DNA of 64,000 nucleotides, from positions 933,546 to 997,545 of the forward strand of contig NZ_SLWS01000001.1 in NCBI RefSeq assembly GCF_004345645.1, given 5' to 3'. The translations under genes and the position numbers were made by a program. Within the stretch, counting starts at the first letter, position 1. Each line of letters opens with the position of its first letter. Origin of the DNA: Actinocrispum wychmicini (GTDB lineage: Bacteria; Actinomycetota; Actinomycetes; Mycobacteriales; Pseudonocardiaceae). Shown here piece by piece: positions 14,436 to 23,234 of this stretch. Under the pieces are notes generated by a model. It searched no databases. It was not told where the DNA came from and saw only the letters and a program-made list of their open reading frames with translations.

Positions 14436-16144
14436 GGCGTGAAGCGGTGTACCCGACCGTCCGGCCCCAGCGCGACCGCGTCCGATCCGAACGGCGCCGG
14501 GCTGTCGAGCACCTGGCCGCCCAGGTCGCGCCAACCGCTGCCGGAGTTGGCCGCGAGCCCGCCCGCCGACGTCCGCGCCACCACGAACACGCGCGGGCCG
14601 GACACCACCAGGGCCGGGTTCCCGGAGCCGGCGAGGCCGGGCAGGACCTGCAGGCCGGCAGCGATGTCGCCGGCCGCGGTCCGGTAGGCGACCAGCGGTC
14701 CGCCCGGAGTCATGGCCGCCGCCGGCGGGCCGCCCGGCGGCAGCGACCTGAAGCCGGTGTCCAGCCGGTCGCCGTGCCAGCGCAGCACTTTGTCCCTTGT
14801 GGACCCGTACACGTCGTCCCCGGCGACCGCCAGACCGTCCTGCAGGTCCGTGCCGCCGATGTCCGTCCACCCGCGACCCGGCCGCCACACGCTCAGCCCG
14901 CCAAGGCCGTTCTTGACGTACACCGCCTTGCCGTTGGTGACCGGCGAGCCGACCTGACCGGGGACGCCCGCGGTGTACTGGCCGGGATTGCCGAGGTTCT
15001 GCCACTTGCCGTCGACGAGCGCGACGATCGCGTTGTCCGTGGTGCGTTTGGCCACCACCCAGCCGCCCGCGACGGACACGGCCTGAGTGACCGGTCCGTC
15101 CGCCCAGGGCAAGGCCACCCAGTCGGATCCCGGCACGCATCGGTACAGCCGCCCGTCGAACACGACGTAGGCCTGCCCGTCACCGGCCCATGTGGACCCG
15201 AGCGGGAACCGCTGGTACATCCGCGCGAGCCAAGGCGCGTAAGGGTTTCCGAGGGACGAGTCGGAGTCGTGCGGCACGTACGCGCCGAAGATCCCGATCT
15301 TGTCCTGCCGGTCCGCGGCGCTGAGGTTCGGCGGCACGTCCGTCACGCCGTAGTCGCGGTAGTTCACCGAGACGAACTGCGGCCCGCGGTACAGCCGCGT
15401 CGCCTCCTCGGTGAACCGAGCGGCCATCACGTGGTCCGGGTGGTCGTGGAACCTCGGGACGTCGAGCAGCAACCTCGTGTCCGGGTTGGGGTCCTGGGTG
15501 CGGACCACGGTCGGCCGCAGCCGGGTGAACAGCTCGACCAGCAGCCGCACCAGATCGTCGTGGGTGTAGAAGTACTGCTGGTGCACGACCCCGCCGTCCG
15601 GGATGAGCGTGCCGACGCGCAGCTCGTCGCGGGTGTCGTTCCAGAGCCGGACGAGCGCCTCCTTGCCGCCCGTCGCGCGCGGGTCGTTGTTCTCCGGCAG
15701 GTTCACGAAAATGACCTGAAGGTATGGCTTCGATCGCAGAACGTAGTGCTCGACCGAATGTTTCGGGTCGATGTCCAGCCGTTGCGAGATCCATTCGTCC
15801 GGGACACCGGCCATGCGGGCGTACGCCGCCCGCGTTCCGGCCTGACGACGCGCCGTATACGCTTGTGGGTCGGGCTTGTCGGTCTCGCCGCCGGTCAGAT
15901 AGATCCCAGTAGTCGGAGTACCCGCCCGGATGCCCGCCGCCAGGTCCGGGTTCATGAAGATCAAGTCGTCGTCCGCGTGGGCGATGACCTGCACGTACTG
16001 CACGTCCTTGGCGATGGTGAGCGGCCGGGCCACCGGGCTCGACGAGCACAGCAGCAGGACCACTGCCATTGTGGCGGTGATCACCAGTACCAGCCAGTGG
16101 CGAACCTTTCGGCCGCGCGGGGACGACAACGGACGGAGCGGCAT
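14432..16144 (-). CDS. PIG-L family deacetylase with C-terminal beta-propeller-like domain, exported
   Basis: About 570 residues. The N-terminus has a basic stretch then a hydrophobic segment (WLVLVITATMAVVLLLCSSS), a signal anchor or signal peptide. The PIG-L/LmbE domain (about 45-300) shows VIAHADDDLIF, a variant of AHPDDE, and the second metal site HDHPDHVMAARF. The C-terminal 270 residues contain repeated W-x-x-L/G blade-like segments (SDWVALPWADG, GKWQNLGNPG, GRGWTDIGG, SGWRDLGGQV), consistent with a propeller that may bind glycans. It probably deacetylates an extracellular GlcNAc-containing glycan or glycolipid. It is divergent from the GtrB gene. Confidence 0.85.
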   Translation of the reverse strand: MPLRPLSSPRGRKVRHWLVLVITATMAVVLLLCSSSPVARPLTIAKDVQYVQVIAHADDDLIFMNPDLAAGIRAGTPTTGIYLTGGETDKPDPQAYTARRQAGTRAAYARMAGVPDEWISQRLDIDPKHSVEHYVLRSKPYLQVIFVNLPENNDPRATGGKEALVRLWNDTRDELRVGTLIPDGGVVHQQYFYTHDDLVRLLVELFTRLRPTVVRTQDPNPDTRLLLDVPRFHDHPDHVMAARFTEEATRLYRGPQFVSVNYRDYGVTDVPPNLSAADRQDKIGIFGAYVPHDSDSSLGNPYAPWLARMYQRFPLGSTWAGDGQAYVVFDGRLYRCVPGSDWVALPWADGPVTQAVSVAGGWVVAKRTTDNAIVALVDGKWQNLGNPGQYTAGVPGQVGSPVTNGKAVYVKNGLGGLSVWRPGRGWTDIGGTDLQDGLAVAGDDVYGSTRDKVLRWHGDRLDTGFRSLPPGGPPAAAMTPGGPLVAYRTAAGDIAAGLQVLPGLAGSGNPALVVSGPRVFVVARTSAGGLAANSGSGWRDLGGQVLDSPAPFGSDAVALGPDGRVHRFTP

Positions 16145-16236
16145 GAAGAAGACCGTAGCTGGGCAAAACATGTCAGCAACGTTCTACCCGCGCGAGGCGT
16201 CTAGTGGGTGAGGGCGAGATCAGAGAGAGGGAACAC

Positions 16237-17208
16237 GTGCGGCTTTCCGTTGTGGTGCCCTGCTTCAACGAGGAGCACGGCCTCGCACACCTGCATGAGG
16301 AGCTGTCCGCGGTTCTGTCCGAGGTGACCACGGACTTCGAGGTCGTGCTGGTCGACGACGGCAGTACGGACCAGACGCTGTCGCGGATGCGCGAGCTCGC
16401 GGCGGCGGATCCGCATGTGCGCTATGTCGCGCTGAGCCGGAACTTCGGCAAGGAGTCGGCGATGCTCGCCGGGCTGAGTGAGGCCAAGGGCGACGTCATC
16501 GCGATCATGGACGCCGACCTGCAGCACCCGCCTGAGCTGCTGGGCCAGATGGTCGAGCTGCTCGGCAAGGGCTTCGACCAGGTGGTCGCCCGGCGGGACC
16601 GCAAAGGCGAGGGCAAGGTCCGCAAGCTGTCGTCCAAGGCGTACTACAAGATGATGAACCGCCTGGTCGACGTGCGGTTGCGGGACGGCGAGGGCGACTT
16701 CCGGGTGATGAGCCGCCGCGCGGTCGACGCGCTGCTGTCGCTCGGCGAGTACAACCGGTTCTCCAAAGGACTGTTCGCCTGGATCGGTTTCGACACCGCC
16801 GTCATCGACTACGAGAACCGGGAACGCCGGACCGGCAGTTCCAAGTGGACCTTCGGCAAGCTGCTGAACTACGGCATCGACGGCGTGGTCTCGTTCAACA
16901 ACCGGCCGCTGCGGCTGGCCGTGTGGATCGGGCTGATCGTCACGCTGCTGGCGTTCGCCTACGCCGGCTACGTCATCATCGACACGATGATCAGCGGGAT
17001 CGACGCCCCCGGCTACGCCACGCTGATGGTCGGCATCGCCGGTATCGGCGGCCTGCAGCTGCTGTTCCTCGGCATCGTCGGCGAGTACGTCGGCCGGATC
17101 TACTACGAGTCCAAACGCCGCCCGCACTTCCTGGTGAAGGAGACCAGCGACCCGACACCGGGACCGGTGTCGGCGACCATCGGCCGCGACCGCGAGGCCG
17201 GCCGGTGA
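16237..17208 (+). CDS. GtrB-type polyprenyl-phosphate glycosyltransferase (GT2)
   Basis: Taking the GTG at 16237 (VRLSVVVPCFNEE; AGAGAGGG precedes) gives about 323 residues. GT2 motifs: VVVPCFNEEHGL, VDDGSTDQT, and MDADLQHPPE (D-x-D). After GEGDFRVMSR it ends with two membrane helices (about 229-255 and 265-290). The family transfers a sugar to undecaprenyl phosphate at the inner membrane face. It is followed by GtrA and a YfhO-like gene, giving a complete make-flip-transfer module. The donor and target are unknown. Confidence 0.88.
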   Translation: MRLSVVVPCFNEEHGLAHLHEELSAVLSEVTTDFEVVLVDDGSTDQTLSRMRELAAADPHVRYVALSRNFGKESAMLAGLSEAKGDVIAIMDADLQHPPELLGQMVELLGKGFDQVVARRDRKGEGKVRKLSSKAYYKMMNRLVDVRLRDGEGDFRVMSRRAVDALLSLGEYNRFSKGLFAWIGFDTAVIDYENRERRTGSSKWTFGKLLNYGIDGVVSFNNRPLRLAVWIGLIVTLLAFAYAGYVIIDTMISGIDAPGYATLMVGIAGIGGLQLLFLGIVGEYVGRIYYESKRRPHFLVKETSDPTPGPVSATIGRDREAGR

Positions 17209-17212
17209 ACCA

Positions 17213-17605
17213 GTGAAAAGAATCATCCGCTTCGGCGCGGTCGGCGTGGTGAACACCGGCGTCTACTGGGGACTGTATCTGCTGCTGAAGCTCGCGCTGC
17301 CGTACCTGGTGGCGCACGTGATCGCGTTCGCGCTGGCCACGGTCGGTTCGTACTTCCTGAACTGCTGGTTCACCTTCCGCACCCGGCCGAGCTGGCGGAC
17401 TTTCCTGCTCTTCCCGCTGTCCACCGCGTCCAACTTCGTGATCACGTCACTGGGGCTGTACCTGCTGGTGGACGTCGGGCATTTCAACGACAAGGTCTCG
17501 CCCCTGGTCGCGGCGGCGTTCGCGATCCCGATCACGTACGTGGTGGCCAAGTACGTGCTCGTCGGGGCCGAGAAGGACAAATCGGCGGAACAGGTGACTT
17601 CTTGA
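17213..17605 (+). CDS. GtrA-family membrane protein (probable sugar-lipid flippase)
   Basis: 130 residues with four hydrophobic segments. The family hallmarks are FGAVGVVNTGVYWGLYLLL at the start and FALATVGSYFLNCWFTFR in the middle, the second being the GtrA signature. It is preceded 4 bp downstream of the GT2 gene and overlaps the next gene by 4 bp. GtrA proteins are thought to flip the polyprenyl-linked sugar made by the GtrB partner. Confidence 0.87.
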   Translation: MKRIIRFGAVGVVNTGVYWGLYLLLKLALPYLVAHVIAFALATVGSYFLNCWFTFRTRPSWRTFLLFPLSTASNFVITSLGLYLLVDVGHFNDKVSPLVAAAFAIPITYVVAKYVLVGAEKDKSAEQVTS

Positions 17606-19776
17606 CATCGTTGACCCGGCGGAACTGGGTGCCGCCGTTGGCCGTTTGCGTGCTCGTGGGGCTGCTGGCCCAGATTCCAGCCCTGCGCCAGGGCTTGTTC
17701 TACATGGTCGACGACAGTGCGGCCCAGTTCCTGCCGATGTGGCGGCGGATCGGCGAGCAGCTGCTGAACGGCACCCTGCCGTTGCTGGACGTCGATTCGT
17801 GGGCCGGCGGCAACCTCGCCGGCGAGGCCCTGTTCGGCCTGTGGAACCCGGTCAACCTGTTCGACTACGTCCTGGTCACCCGGTTCGACGACCTGGCGAC
17901 CGCGGCGACCGTGGTGAAGACCCAGTTCCTGGTGATCGCGGCACTGGGCGTGTACCTGCTGATCAGGGAGTACGGCGGCGCCAAGTGGGCGGCGTTCTCG
18001 CTGGCCGTGGCGTTGCCGTTCAGCGGCTTCATCCTGTACTTCCAGGCCGGCACGTGGGCCGGCGGTCTGATGACGTTCGCCTGGGTGCCCTTCATGTGGT
18101 GGTCGGCGCGCCGCGCGGCCCGCCGGGCCGGCCACCCGATCTGGGCGTTCGTGTTCGGCGGGCTCTGTGTGACCGCCGGCAACCCGTACGGCGTGCTGGT
18201 GATCCTGGTCGTCTACATCGGCCTGTACGTGGAGTTCCGGCAGTGGCGGGTGGTGCTGATCGGCCTGTCCGTGGCCGCGATCGCGCCGCTGGTGTTCCTG
18301 CCGCTGGTCGGGGCCGCGTCCGTGGGCGGGCGCAACGGCATGCAGTTCTTCAACAACGGCGAGCTGGCGCCCGGGGTCACCGACCTGCTGACGTTGAGCG
18401 TGCCCAGCCAGCTGCCGTCGATCAAGGGGTTCGACCCAGGGTCCATCCGGCTGCGGGTCCCGGCCACGTATTTCGCGTGGTTCGCCGTGCCGGTGCTCGC
18501 GTGGCTCGACTGGGGCGTGTTGCGTCGGCGTCGGCGCGAGCTGACCGCGGTGTTCGTGGTGACCGGCACGTACCTGGTGTTCTGCCTGGCGCCGTCGCAC
18601 CTCTGGATGTTCCGCTGGCCGCTGCGCAACATCGAGAACCTGTACCTGGGCCTGGCGGTGTTGCTCGGTGTTCTGATGACCGCCGGCCTGCGCACGGACC
18701 ATTTCCGGCGCCGTGTGCTGATCACAGCCGGTGCGCTGCTGGGCGGCACGTACCTGGCCGTCGCGTCCTGGCCGAAGATCTCCGCACGGCATCTGCTCGC
18801 GCTGGCGTTGGTGGCCCTGCTGACAACGTTGCTGATCATGGCTGTGCGGCGCGGCAACTCGCGCTGGCAGGCGCTGGTGCTGACCGTCGGCACCGCTGTC
18901 GTGCTCGTACTGCAGACCACGTGGGCGCCGTTGAACACGTCGGTGACCACGGCCTATCCGACACCCCCTGTCCACCGGTCCTCGTATATGGGCACGGTCG
19001 CGCAGGTCGCGGTCGTGGGTGACGCGACCGGGCCACCAGCTCGCGGTGTGCTGTTCGGCAACGGGTACGCGGCGGCCGGTGTGCCGAGCCTGATGGCGTA
19101 CACCGGCATCGACTACAGCAAGTTCACCAAGGCGCTGTGCCAGGACCACCGGGGAACGTGCCACGAGGGCTACGACAAGCTGTTCGCACCTGTCCAGGAC
19201 AACCTGTCGATAGCGGACCTCGCGCGGGTGCAGACCGTCGTGGTGGAACGCAGGCTGGTGGACGACCCCAAGCCGCGGCCTGGCTGGCGGGTGCTGTCCC
19301 GGGACAACGATGTGACCGTGTTGCGGAGGGAAGGCCCGATCGAGTTCCCGTTCGGCCGGATCAGCGCGCTGACCGCCGGGGTGACCGTGGACAAGGACAC
19401 AATGGATGGCGCGCGGTCCGAACAGGTCCGGTTCCGCCGCGGCCAGGGGCCGGCGCAGGTGACGTTCGCCCGGCTCGCCTGGCCGGGCTACCGCGCCGAG
19501 GTGAACGGCCGGAAGGTGCCCGTCCGCGAGGACCAGGCCGGCTTTCTCGTGGTGGACCTGCCCGAAGGGGTGGACTCCGGTGAGCTGAAACTGGGCTGGA
19601 CACCCCCGGGATTCGTGGCCGGAATTGTGTGCGCTCTGCTCGGCTTGGCGCTTGCTGTCGCGCTAGGGTGGCCTCGTGCGAAACGTCCGCGCTCACCTGG
19701 TGCGCTTCTCCGACGCCGACGGGAAAGTCCACACCGGACTGAACCAGGGCGAGACCATCAGGTTGTTGCCGGCTAA
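17602..19776 (+). CDS. YfhO-family polytopic membrane protein (putative glycosyltransferase)
   Basis: 724 residues with about 12 hydrophobic segments in the first 440, a large extracytoplasmic domain (about 450-665), and a last helix (about 675-697, GIVCALLGLALAVALGW). The DDSAAQFLPMW motif after TM1 and GNLAGEALFGLWNPVNLFDY match YfhO-like GT-C proteins, which transfer sugars from polyprenyl carriers outside the membrane. It ends a GtrB-GtrA operon, so it is the likely transferase of the module. The last 33 codons overlap the next gene in another frame. Confidence 0.82.
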   Translation: MTSLTRRNWVPPLAVCVLVGLLAQIPALRQGLFYMVDDSAAQFLPMWRRIGEQLLNGTLPLLDVDSWAGGNLAGEALFGLWNPVNLFDYVLVTRFDDLATAATVVKTQFLVIAALGVYLLIREYGGAKWAAFSLAVALPFSGFILYFQAGTWAGGLMTFAWVPFMWWSARRAARRAGHPIWAFVFGGLCVTAGNPYGVLVILVVYIGLYVEFRQWRVVLIGLSVAAIAPLVFLPLVGAASVGGRNGMQFFNNGELAPGVTDLLTLSVPSQLPSIKGFDPGSIRLRVPATYFAWFAVPVLAWLDWGVLRRRRRELTAVFVVTGTYLVFCLAPSHLWMFRWPLRNIENLYLGLAVLLGVLMTAGLRTDHFRRRVLITAGALLGGTYLAVASWPKISARHLLALALVALLTTLLIMAVRRGNSRWQALVLTVGTAVVLVLQTTWAPLNTSVTTAYPTPPVHRSSYMGTVAQVAVVGDATGPPARGVLFGNGYAAAGVPSLMAYTGIDYSKFTKALCQDHRGTCHEGYDKLFAPVQDNLSIADLARVQTVVVERRLVDDPKPRPGWRVLSRDNDVTVLRREGPIEFPFGRISALTAGVTVDKDTMDGARSEQVRFRRGQGPAQVTFARLAWPGYRAEVNGRKVPVREDQAGFLVVDLPEGVDSGELKLGWTPPGFVAGIVCALLGLALAVALGWPRAKRPRSPGALLRRRRESPHRTEPGRDHQVVAG

Positions 19777-20560
19777 CACCCGGATCGCGGACCTGCTGAC
19801 CGTGCCGCTCAACCAGGCGCGGCTGGTGGTCCAGCTGGCCGAGACCGAGGTGCCCGCGCAGGACGTGCAGCTGCTGTCCCCGCTCGACGGCGCGATGGAG
19901 GTCTGGGCGGCGGGCGTCACATACTCGCGCTCGCGGGACGCGCGCGTGGAGGAAAGCAGCGAGCGCTCGATCTACGACCGGGTGTACGACGCCGAACGGC
20001 CGGAGCTGTTCTTCAAGGCCCCGGCCTGGCGGGTGGTGACCGACGGCGAGCCGATCGCGGTCCGGGACGACTCGGCGGTGAACGTGCCCGAGCCCGAGTT
20101 GGGCCTGGTGGTGAACGCGTTCGGCGAGATCGCCGGCTACCTGGTGGTCAACGACGTCAGCTCCCGGTCGATCGAGGGCGAGAACCCGCTGTACCTGCCG
20201 CAGGCCAAGGTCTACGCGGGCAGCTGCGCGGTGTCCGCCGGGATCGTCCCGTCCTGGCTGGTCGAAGCCGACGACCTGACGATCGAGATGGTGGTCCGGC
20301 GGGGCGCCGAGGTCGTGTTCACAGGCAGCACGTCGACCCGGGAGTTCCACCGGTCGCCGGCCGCGCTCGTGCCGTACCTGCTGGACTGGCTGGAGTTCCC
20401 CGAAGGTGTCGTGCTGTCCACCGGCACCGGGATCGTGCCGGACCTGGACTTCGACCTGGCCCCCGGCGATGTGGTGGAGATCACCATCGAGTCGATCGGC
20501 CGGCTGGTCAACCCGGTGGTCGGGGTCAAGGAATGGATCAGCCGCCGGGAAGAAAAGTAG
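19676..20560 (+). CDS. Fumarylacetoacetate hydrolase (FAH) family protein
   Basis: 294 residues, start GTG at 19676. The C-terminal FAH domain (about 75-290) is recognised from VWAAGVTYSRSRDAR, ELFFKAPAWRVV, the metal-binding EPELGLVV (E-x-E), and the closing LSTGTGIVPDLDFDLAPGD, close to the family's GTP-G pattern. The family cleaves or hydrates acylpyruvate-like sugar or aromatic acids; the substrate is not clear. The start lies 101 bp inside the YfhO gene. A GTG about 24 bp further in (VRFSDADG) is an alternative but does not remove the overlap. Confidence 0.82.
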   Translation: MRNVRAHLVRFSDADGKVHTGLNQGETIRLLPANTRIADLLTVPLNQARLVVQLAETEVPAQDVQLLSPLDGAMEVWAAGVTYSRSRDARVEESSERSIYDRVYDAERPELFFKAPAWRVVTDGEPIAVRDDSAVNVPEPELGLVVNAFGEIAGYLVVNDVSSRSIEGENPLYLPQAKVYAGSCAVSAGIVPSWLVEADDLTIEMVVRRGAEVVFTGSTSTREFHRSPAALVPYLLDWLEFPEGVVLSTGTGIVPDLDFDLAPGDVVEITIESIGRLVNPVVGVKEWISRREEK

Positions 20561-20583
20561 ACACCGGCGAAGTTGTGCCAGGC

Positions 20584-21594
20584 ATGAGCATTCCTGAGAA
20601 CGCGCGGGAGTTCCGCCTGGCCGCCCGGCCGGAGGGCACGCCGCGGCCGGACAACTTCGAGCTGGCGACCGTGCCGGTGCCCACTCCGGGCGACGGTCAG
20701 GTGCTGGTTCGCAACCTGTACCTGAGCGTGGACCCGTACATGCGGGGACGGATGCGGGACGTCAAGTCCTACGCGCCGCCGTACGAGGTCGGCAAGGTGA
20801 TGCAGGGCGGGGCCGTCGGCGAGGTGGTCGCGTCCACAGTGGATTCCGTGCGGGTCGGTGACACTGTTCTGCACAACCTGGGGTGGCGGGAGTACGCGCT
20901 GCTCGGGGCGGGCGACGTCGAGCGGATCGACCCGGATGCCGCGCCGCTCGGTGCGTACCTGGGAGTGTTCGGTATGCCGGGGCTCACCGCGTACACCGGC
21001 TTGGTCCGGACGGCCGCCGTGCGGGAAGGCGACGTGGTGTTCGTGTCGGGCGCCGCCGGCGCGGTCGGGTCGGTCGCCGGCCAGATCGCCCGGCTCCGGG
21101 GCGCGTCACGGGTCGTCGGCAGCGCCGGTTCGGCCGAGAAAGTCCGTTACCTGAAGGAAGAACTCGGCTTCGACGAGGCGTTCAACTACCGCGACGGCGA
21201 CGTGCGGGATCTGCTCGCCCAGGCCGCGCCGGACGGCATCGACGTGTTCTTCGACAACGTCGGCGGCGACCACCTGGAAGCCGCGATCGACAACTTCAAG
21301 GTGAACGGCCGGGCCGCGTTGTGCGGCTCGATCTCCGGGTACAACAACGAGAACCCCGCACCCGGTCCGCGCAACCTCGGCAAGCTCGTCGGCTGGCGGC
21401 TGCGCGTCGAAGGCTTCCTGGTCCTCGACCACTACGACCTGCTGGCGGAATTCCGCGCCGAAGTCGGGCCGTGGATCTCCGACGGCAGGCTGAAGTACCA
21501 GGAGACCGTTGTGGACGGTTTCGAGAACACCGCACAGGCCTTCATGGACATGCTCGCCGGCGCGAACACCGGCAAGATGCTGGTGCGTCTCTAG
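20584..21594 (+). CDS. NADP-dependent oxidoreductase, MDR superfamily (PTGR/LTB4DH-like)
   Basis: 336 residues from ATG 20584. It lacks structural or catalytic zinc ligands and has the LTB4DH pattern: LSVDPYMRGRMRD, the cofactor loop VFVSGAAGAVGSVAGQIA, and VFFDNVGGDHLEAAI, with an SISGYN end motif. Members reduce alkenals and enones with NADPH. The gene lies 23 bp behind FAH with no clear ribosome site and overlaps the convergent purU by 4 bp. Confidence 0.86.
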   Translation: MSIPENAREFRLAARPEGTPRPDNFELATVPVPTPGDGQVLVRNLYLSVDPYMRGRMRDVKSYAPPYEVGKVMQGGAVGEVVASTVDSVRVGDTVLHNLGWREYALLGAGDVERIDPDAAPLGAYLGVFGMPGLTAYTGLVRTAAVREGDVVFVSGAAGAVGSVAGQIARLRGASRVVGSAGSAEKVRYLKEELGFDEAFNYRDGDVRDLLAQAAPDGIDVFFDNVGGDHLEAAIDNFKVNGRAALCGSISGYNNENPAPGPRNLGKLVGWRLRVEGFLVLDHYDLLAEFRAEVGPWISDGRLKYQETVVDGFENTAQAFMDMLAGANTGKMLVRL

Positions 21595-22448
21595 AACACA
21601 ACAGTCTTGTTGCCGTGCACGAGAACGCGGCTCTCCAGGTGCCACCGCAGACCCCGAGCGAGCACGACCTTCTCGATGTCACGGCCCTTGCGGACCATGT
21701 CCCGCACGCTGTCGCCGTGGCCGACGCGGATCACGTCCTGTTCCACGATCGGCCCGGCGTCCAGCTCGGCGGTGACATAGTGACAAGTCGCCCCGATCAG
21801 CTTCACACCCCGTTGGTACGCCTGGTGGTACGGCTTGGCCCCGACGAACGACGGCAGGAAGCTGTGGTGGATGTTCAACGCCCGCCCGGCCCACGCCTCA
21901 CACAGCTGTCTGGGCAGGATCTGCATGAACCGCGCGAGCACGATCGCGTCCGGCTCCGCCGCGTCCACCACTGAGCGGACCTCGGCGAACGCGGCGACCT
22001 TGTCCTCGCGGAACGAGATGTGGTGGAACGGAATCCCGTGCGCCCGCGTGATGCTCGCGAGATCCTCGTGGTTGCCGATCACCGCGGCCACATCGACGTC
22101 CAGCTCACCGGAAGCGACCCGGCCAAGCAGGTCGTAAAGGCAATGCCCTTCCTTGGACACCAACAACACGACCCGCTGCCGCCGCCCGGTGTCCGCGACC
22201 TTGCCCTCCCCGCCCAACTCGGCCACCACCCCAGCGAACCGCGCCCGCAACTCGGCGACGTCAAACGGCAACGACTCGGCCAGCACCTCCTGCCGCGTGA
22301 AAAACCACCCGGTCTCGGGATCGGTGTGGTACGCCGCCTCCACGATCCACCCACCGGCGTCGGCGAGGAACTGGGAGATCCGGGCGACGATCCCGGTCCG
22401 GTCCGGACAGCCGAATGTGATCACGTACCGGCGCTGGGGCTGGGTCAT
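21591..22448 (-). CDS. purU: Formyltetrahydrofolate deformylase
   Basis: 285 residues, the normal length. The N-terminal ACT domain (about 6-85; ITFGCPDRTGIVARISQFLA) is followed by a formyltransferase-like hydrolase domain (about 90-285). The catalytic Asn-His-Asp set is in LNIHHSFLPSFVGAKPYHQA and TAELDAGPIVEQD. It releases formate from 10-formyl-THF, feeding PurT-type purine synthesis and balancing the one-carbon pool. It follows a repeat-filled spacer on the minus strand. Confidence 0.93.
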   Translation of the reverse strand: MTQPQRRYVITFGCPDRTGIVARISQFLADAGGWIVEAAYHTDPETGWFFTRQEVLAESLPFDVAELRARFAGVVAELGGEGKVADTGRRQRVVLLVSKEGHCLYDLLGRVASGELDVDVAAVIGNHEDLASITRAHGIPFHHISFREDKVAAFAEVRSVVDAAEPDAIVLARFMQILPRQLCEAWAGRALNIHHSFLPSFVGAKPYHQAYQRGVKLIGATCHYVTAELDAGPIVEQDVIRVGHGDSVRDMVRKGRDIEKVVLARGLRWHLESRVLVHGNKTVVF

Positions 22449-22497
22449 GCGGGCAGACTAGCCCGGGGGCACACTCCCGGCCTAGGCTGGTTCGGCT

Positions 22498-22580
22498 GGC
22501 CCACTACTGATTCGGGGTGACCGGCCCACCGCCGGTTCGGTTGGGCCACCATCGGTTCGGCAGCCCACCACCGGTTCGGT
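22498..22580. repeat. Short 20-bp tandem repeat (about 4 units)
   Basis: The unit GCCCACCACCGGTTCGGTT recurs about four times with small changes (GGCCCACCGCCGGTTCGG, GGGCCACCATCGGTTCGG); the first unit is a little longer. It is not coding. It lies just upstream of purU on the minus strand and could vary in copy number. Confidence 0.6.
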
Positions 22581-22622
22581 TTGACATGGGGACCCCCGCG
22601 GCGGTTGCAAGCCGACTACGCC

Positions 22623-22687
22623 GGCAGGCCAAGGGTTCTCTGGTTCATTCCCCCAGGTTCTTCGCTGGGGCGTCTTTTGGGCCTGCC
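22623..22687. other. Nested stem-loop upstream of purU
   Basis: GGCAGGCC (22623-22630) pairs perfectly with GGCCTGCC (22680-22687), and inside it CCCCAG (22651-22656) pairs with CTGGGG (22665-22670). No known riboswitch consensus is recognised. As RNA on the minus strand it would lie about 175 nt before the purU start. Confidence 0.4.
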
Positions 22688-22725
22688 GCCGCAGCCAGCT
22701 TAAAACCACCACGCCCCATGTAAAA

Positions 22726-23190
22726 CCGAACCTCCGCTCGGCGTACTCTCACTCCGCTTCCTGTCTTTGGCTGCTGTGTGGCCGGCTTTTGGCGCTGCGC
22801 TCGGTGACCGAGCCTCTGCTCGGCATACTTCTCTTGCTCCGATTCTCGTCTTTGGCTGCCGCGTGGCTGGCTTTTGGCTCTGTGTCCGGTGACCGAGCCT
22901 CTGCTCGGCTACCTCTCTTACTTCGCTTCTCATCTTGGGCTGCCGCGTAGCCGGCTTTTGGCCCTGTGTCCGGTAACCAAGCCTCCGCTCGGCTACCTCT
23001 CCCACTCCGCTTCTCGTCTTTGGCCGCCGGGTAGCTGACTTTTGGCGCTGCGCTCGGTGACCGAACCTCGCTTGGCTACTTCTCTTGCTCCGCTTCTCGT
23101 CTTTGGCTGTCGCCTGGCCGGCTTTTGGCTCTGTTCCCGGTAACCGAACTTCGCTTGGCCTATCCCTCTTACTCCTCCGCTTCTCGCCTC
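22726..23190. repeat. Degenerate 84-bp tandem array (about 6 units)
   Basis: Units begin at about 22726, 22808, 22893, 22977, 23061 and 23144, giving periods of 82-85. Each opens with a hairpin of the type CCGAGC-CTCT-GCTCGG and shares CTTTGGCTGCCGCGTGGC and GGCTTTTGG further on. Divergence rises toward the last units. On the minus strand it encodes a repeated peptide-like pattern, but frames change between units, so I treat it as noncoding. There are no spacers, so it is not a CRISPR array. Confidence 0.75.
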
Positions 23191-23234
23191 GCGCAGCCTT
23201 TCTTTGTTCAGCTGGCCCTTCTTCGCCTTCTTTT

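Noticed and set aside
22726..23190. CRISPR array
   Set aside because: Units are adjacent with no unique spacers, vary strongly and have no cas genes nearby.
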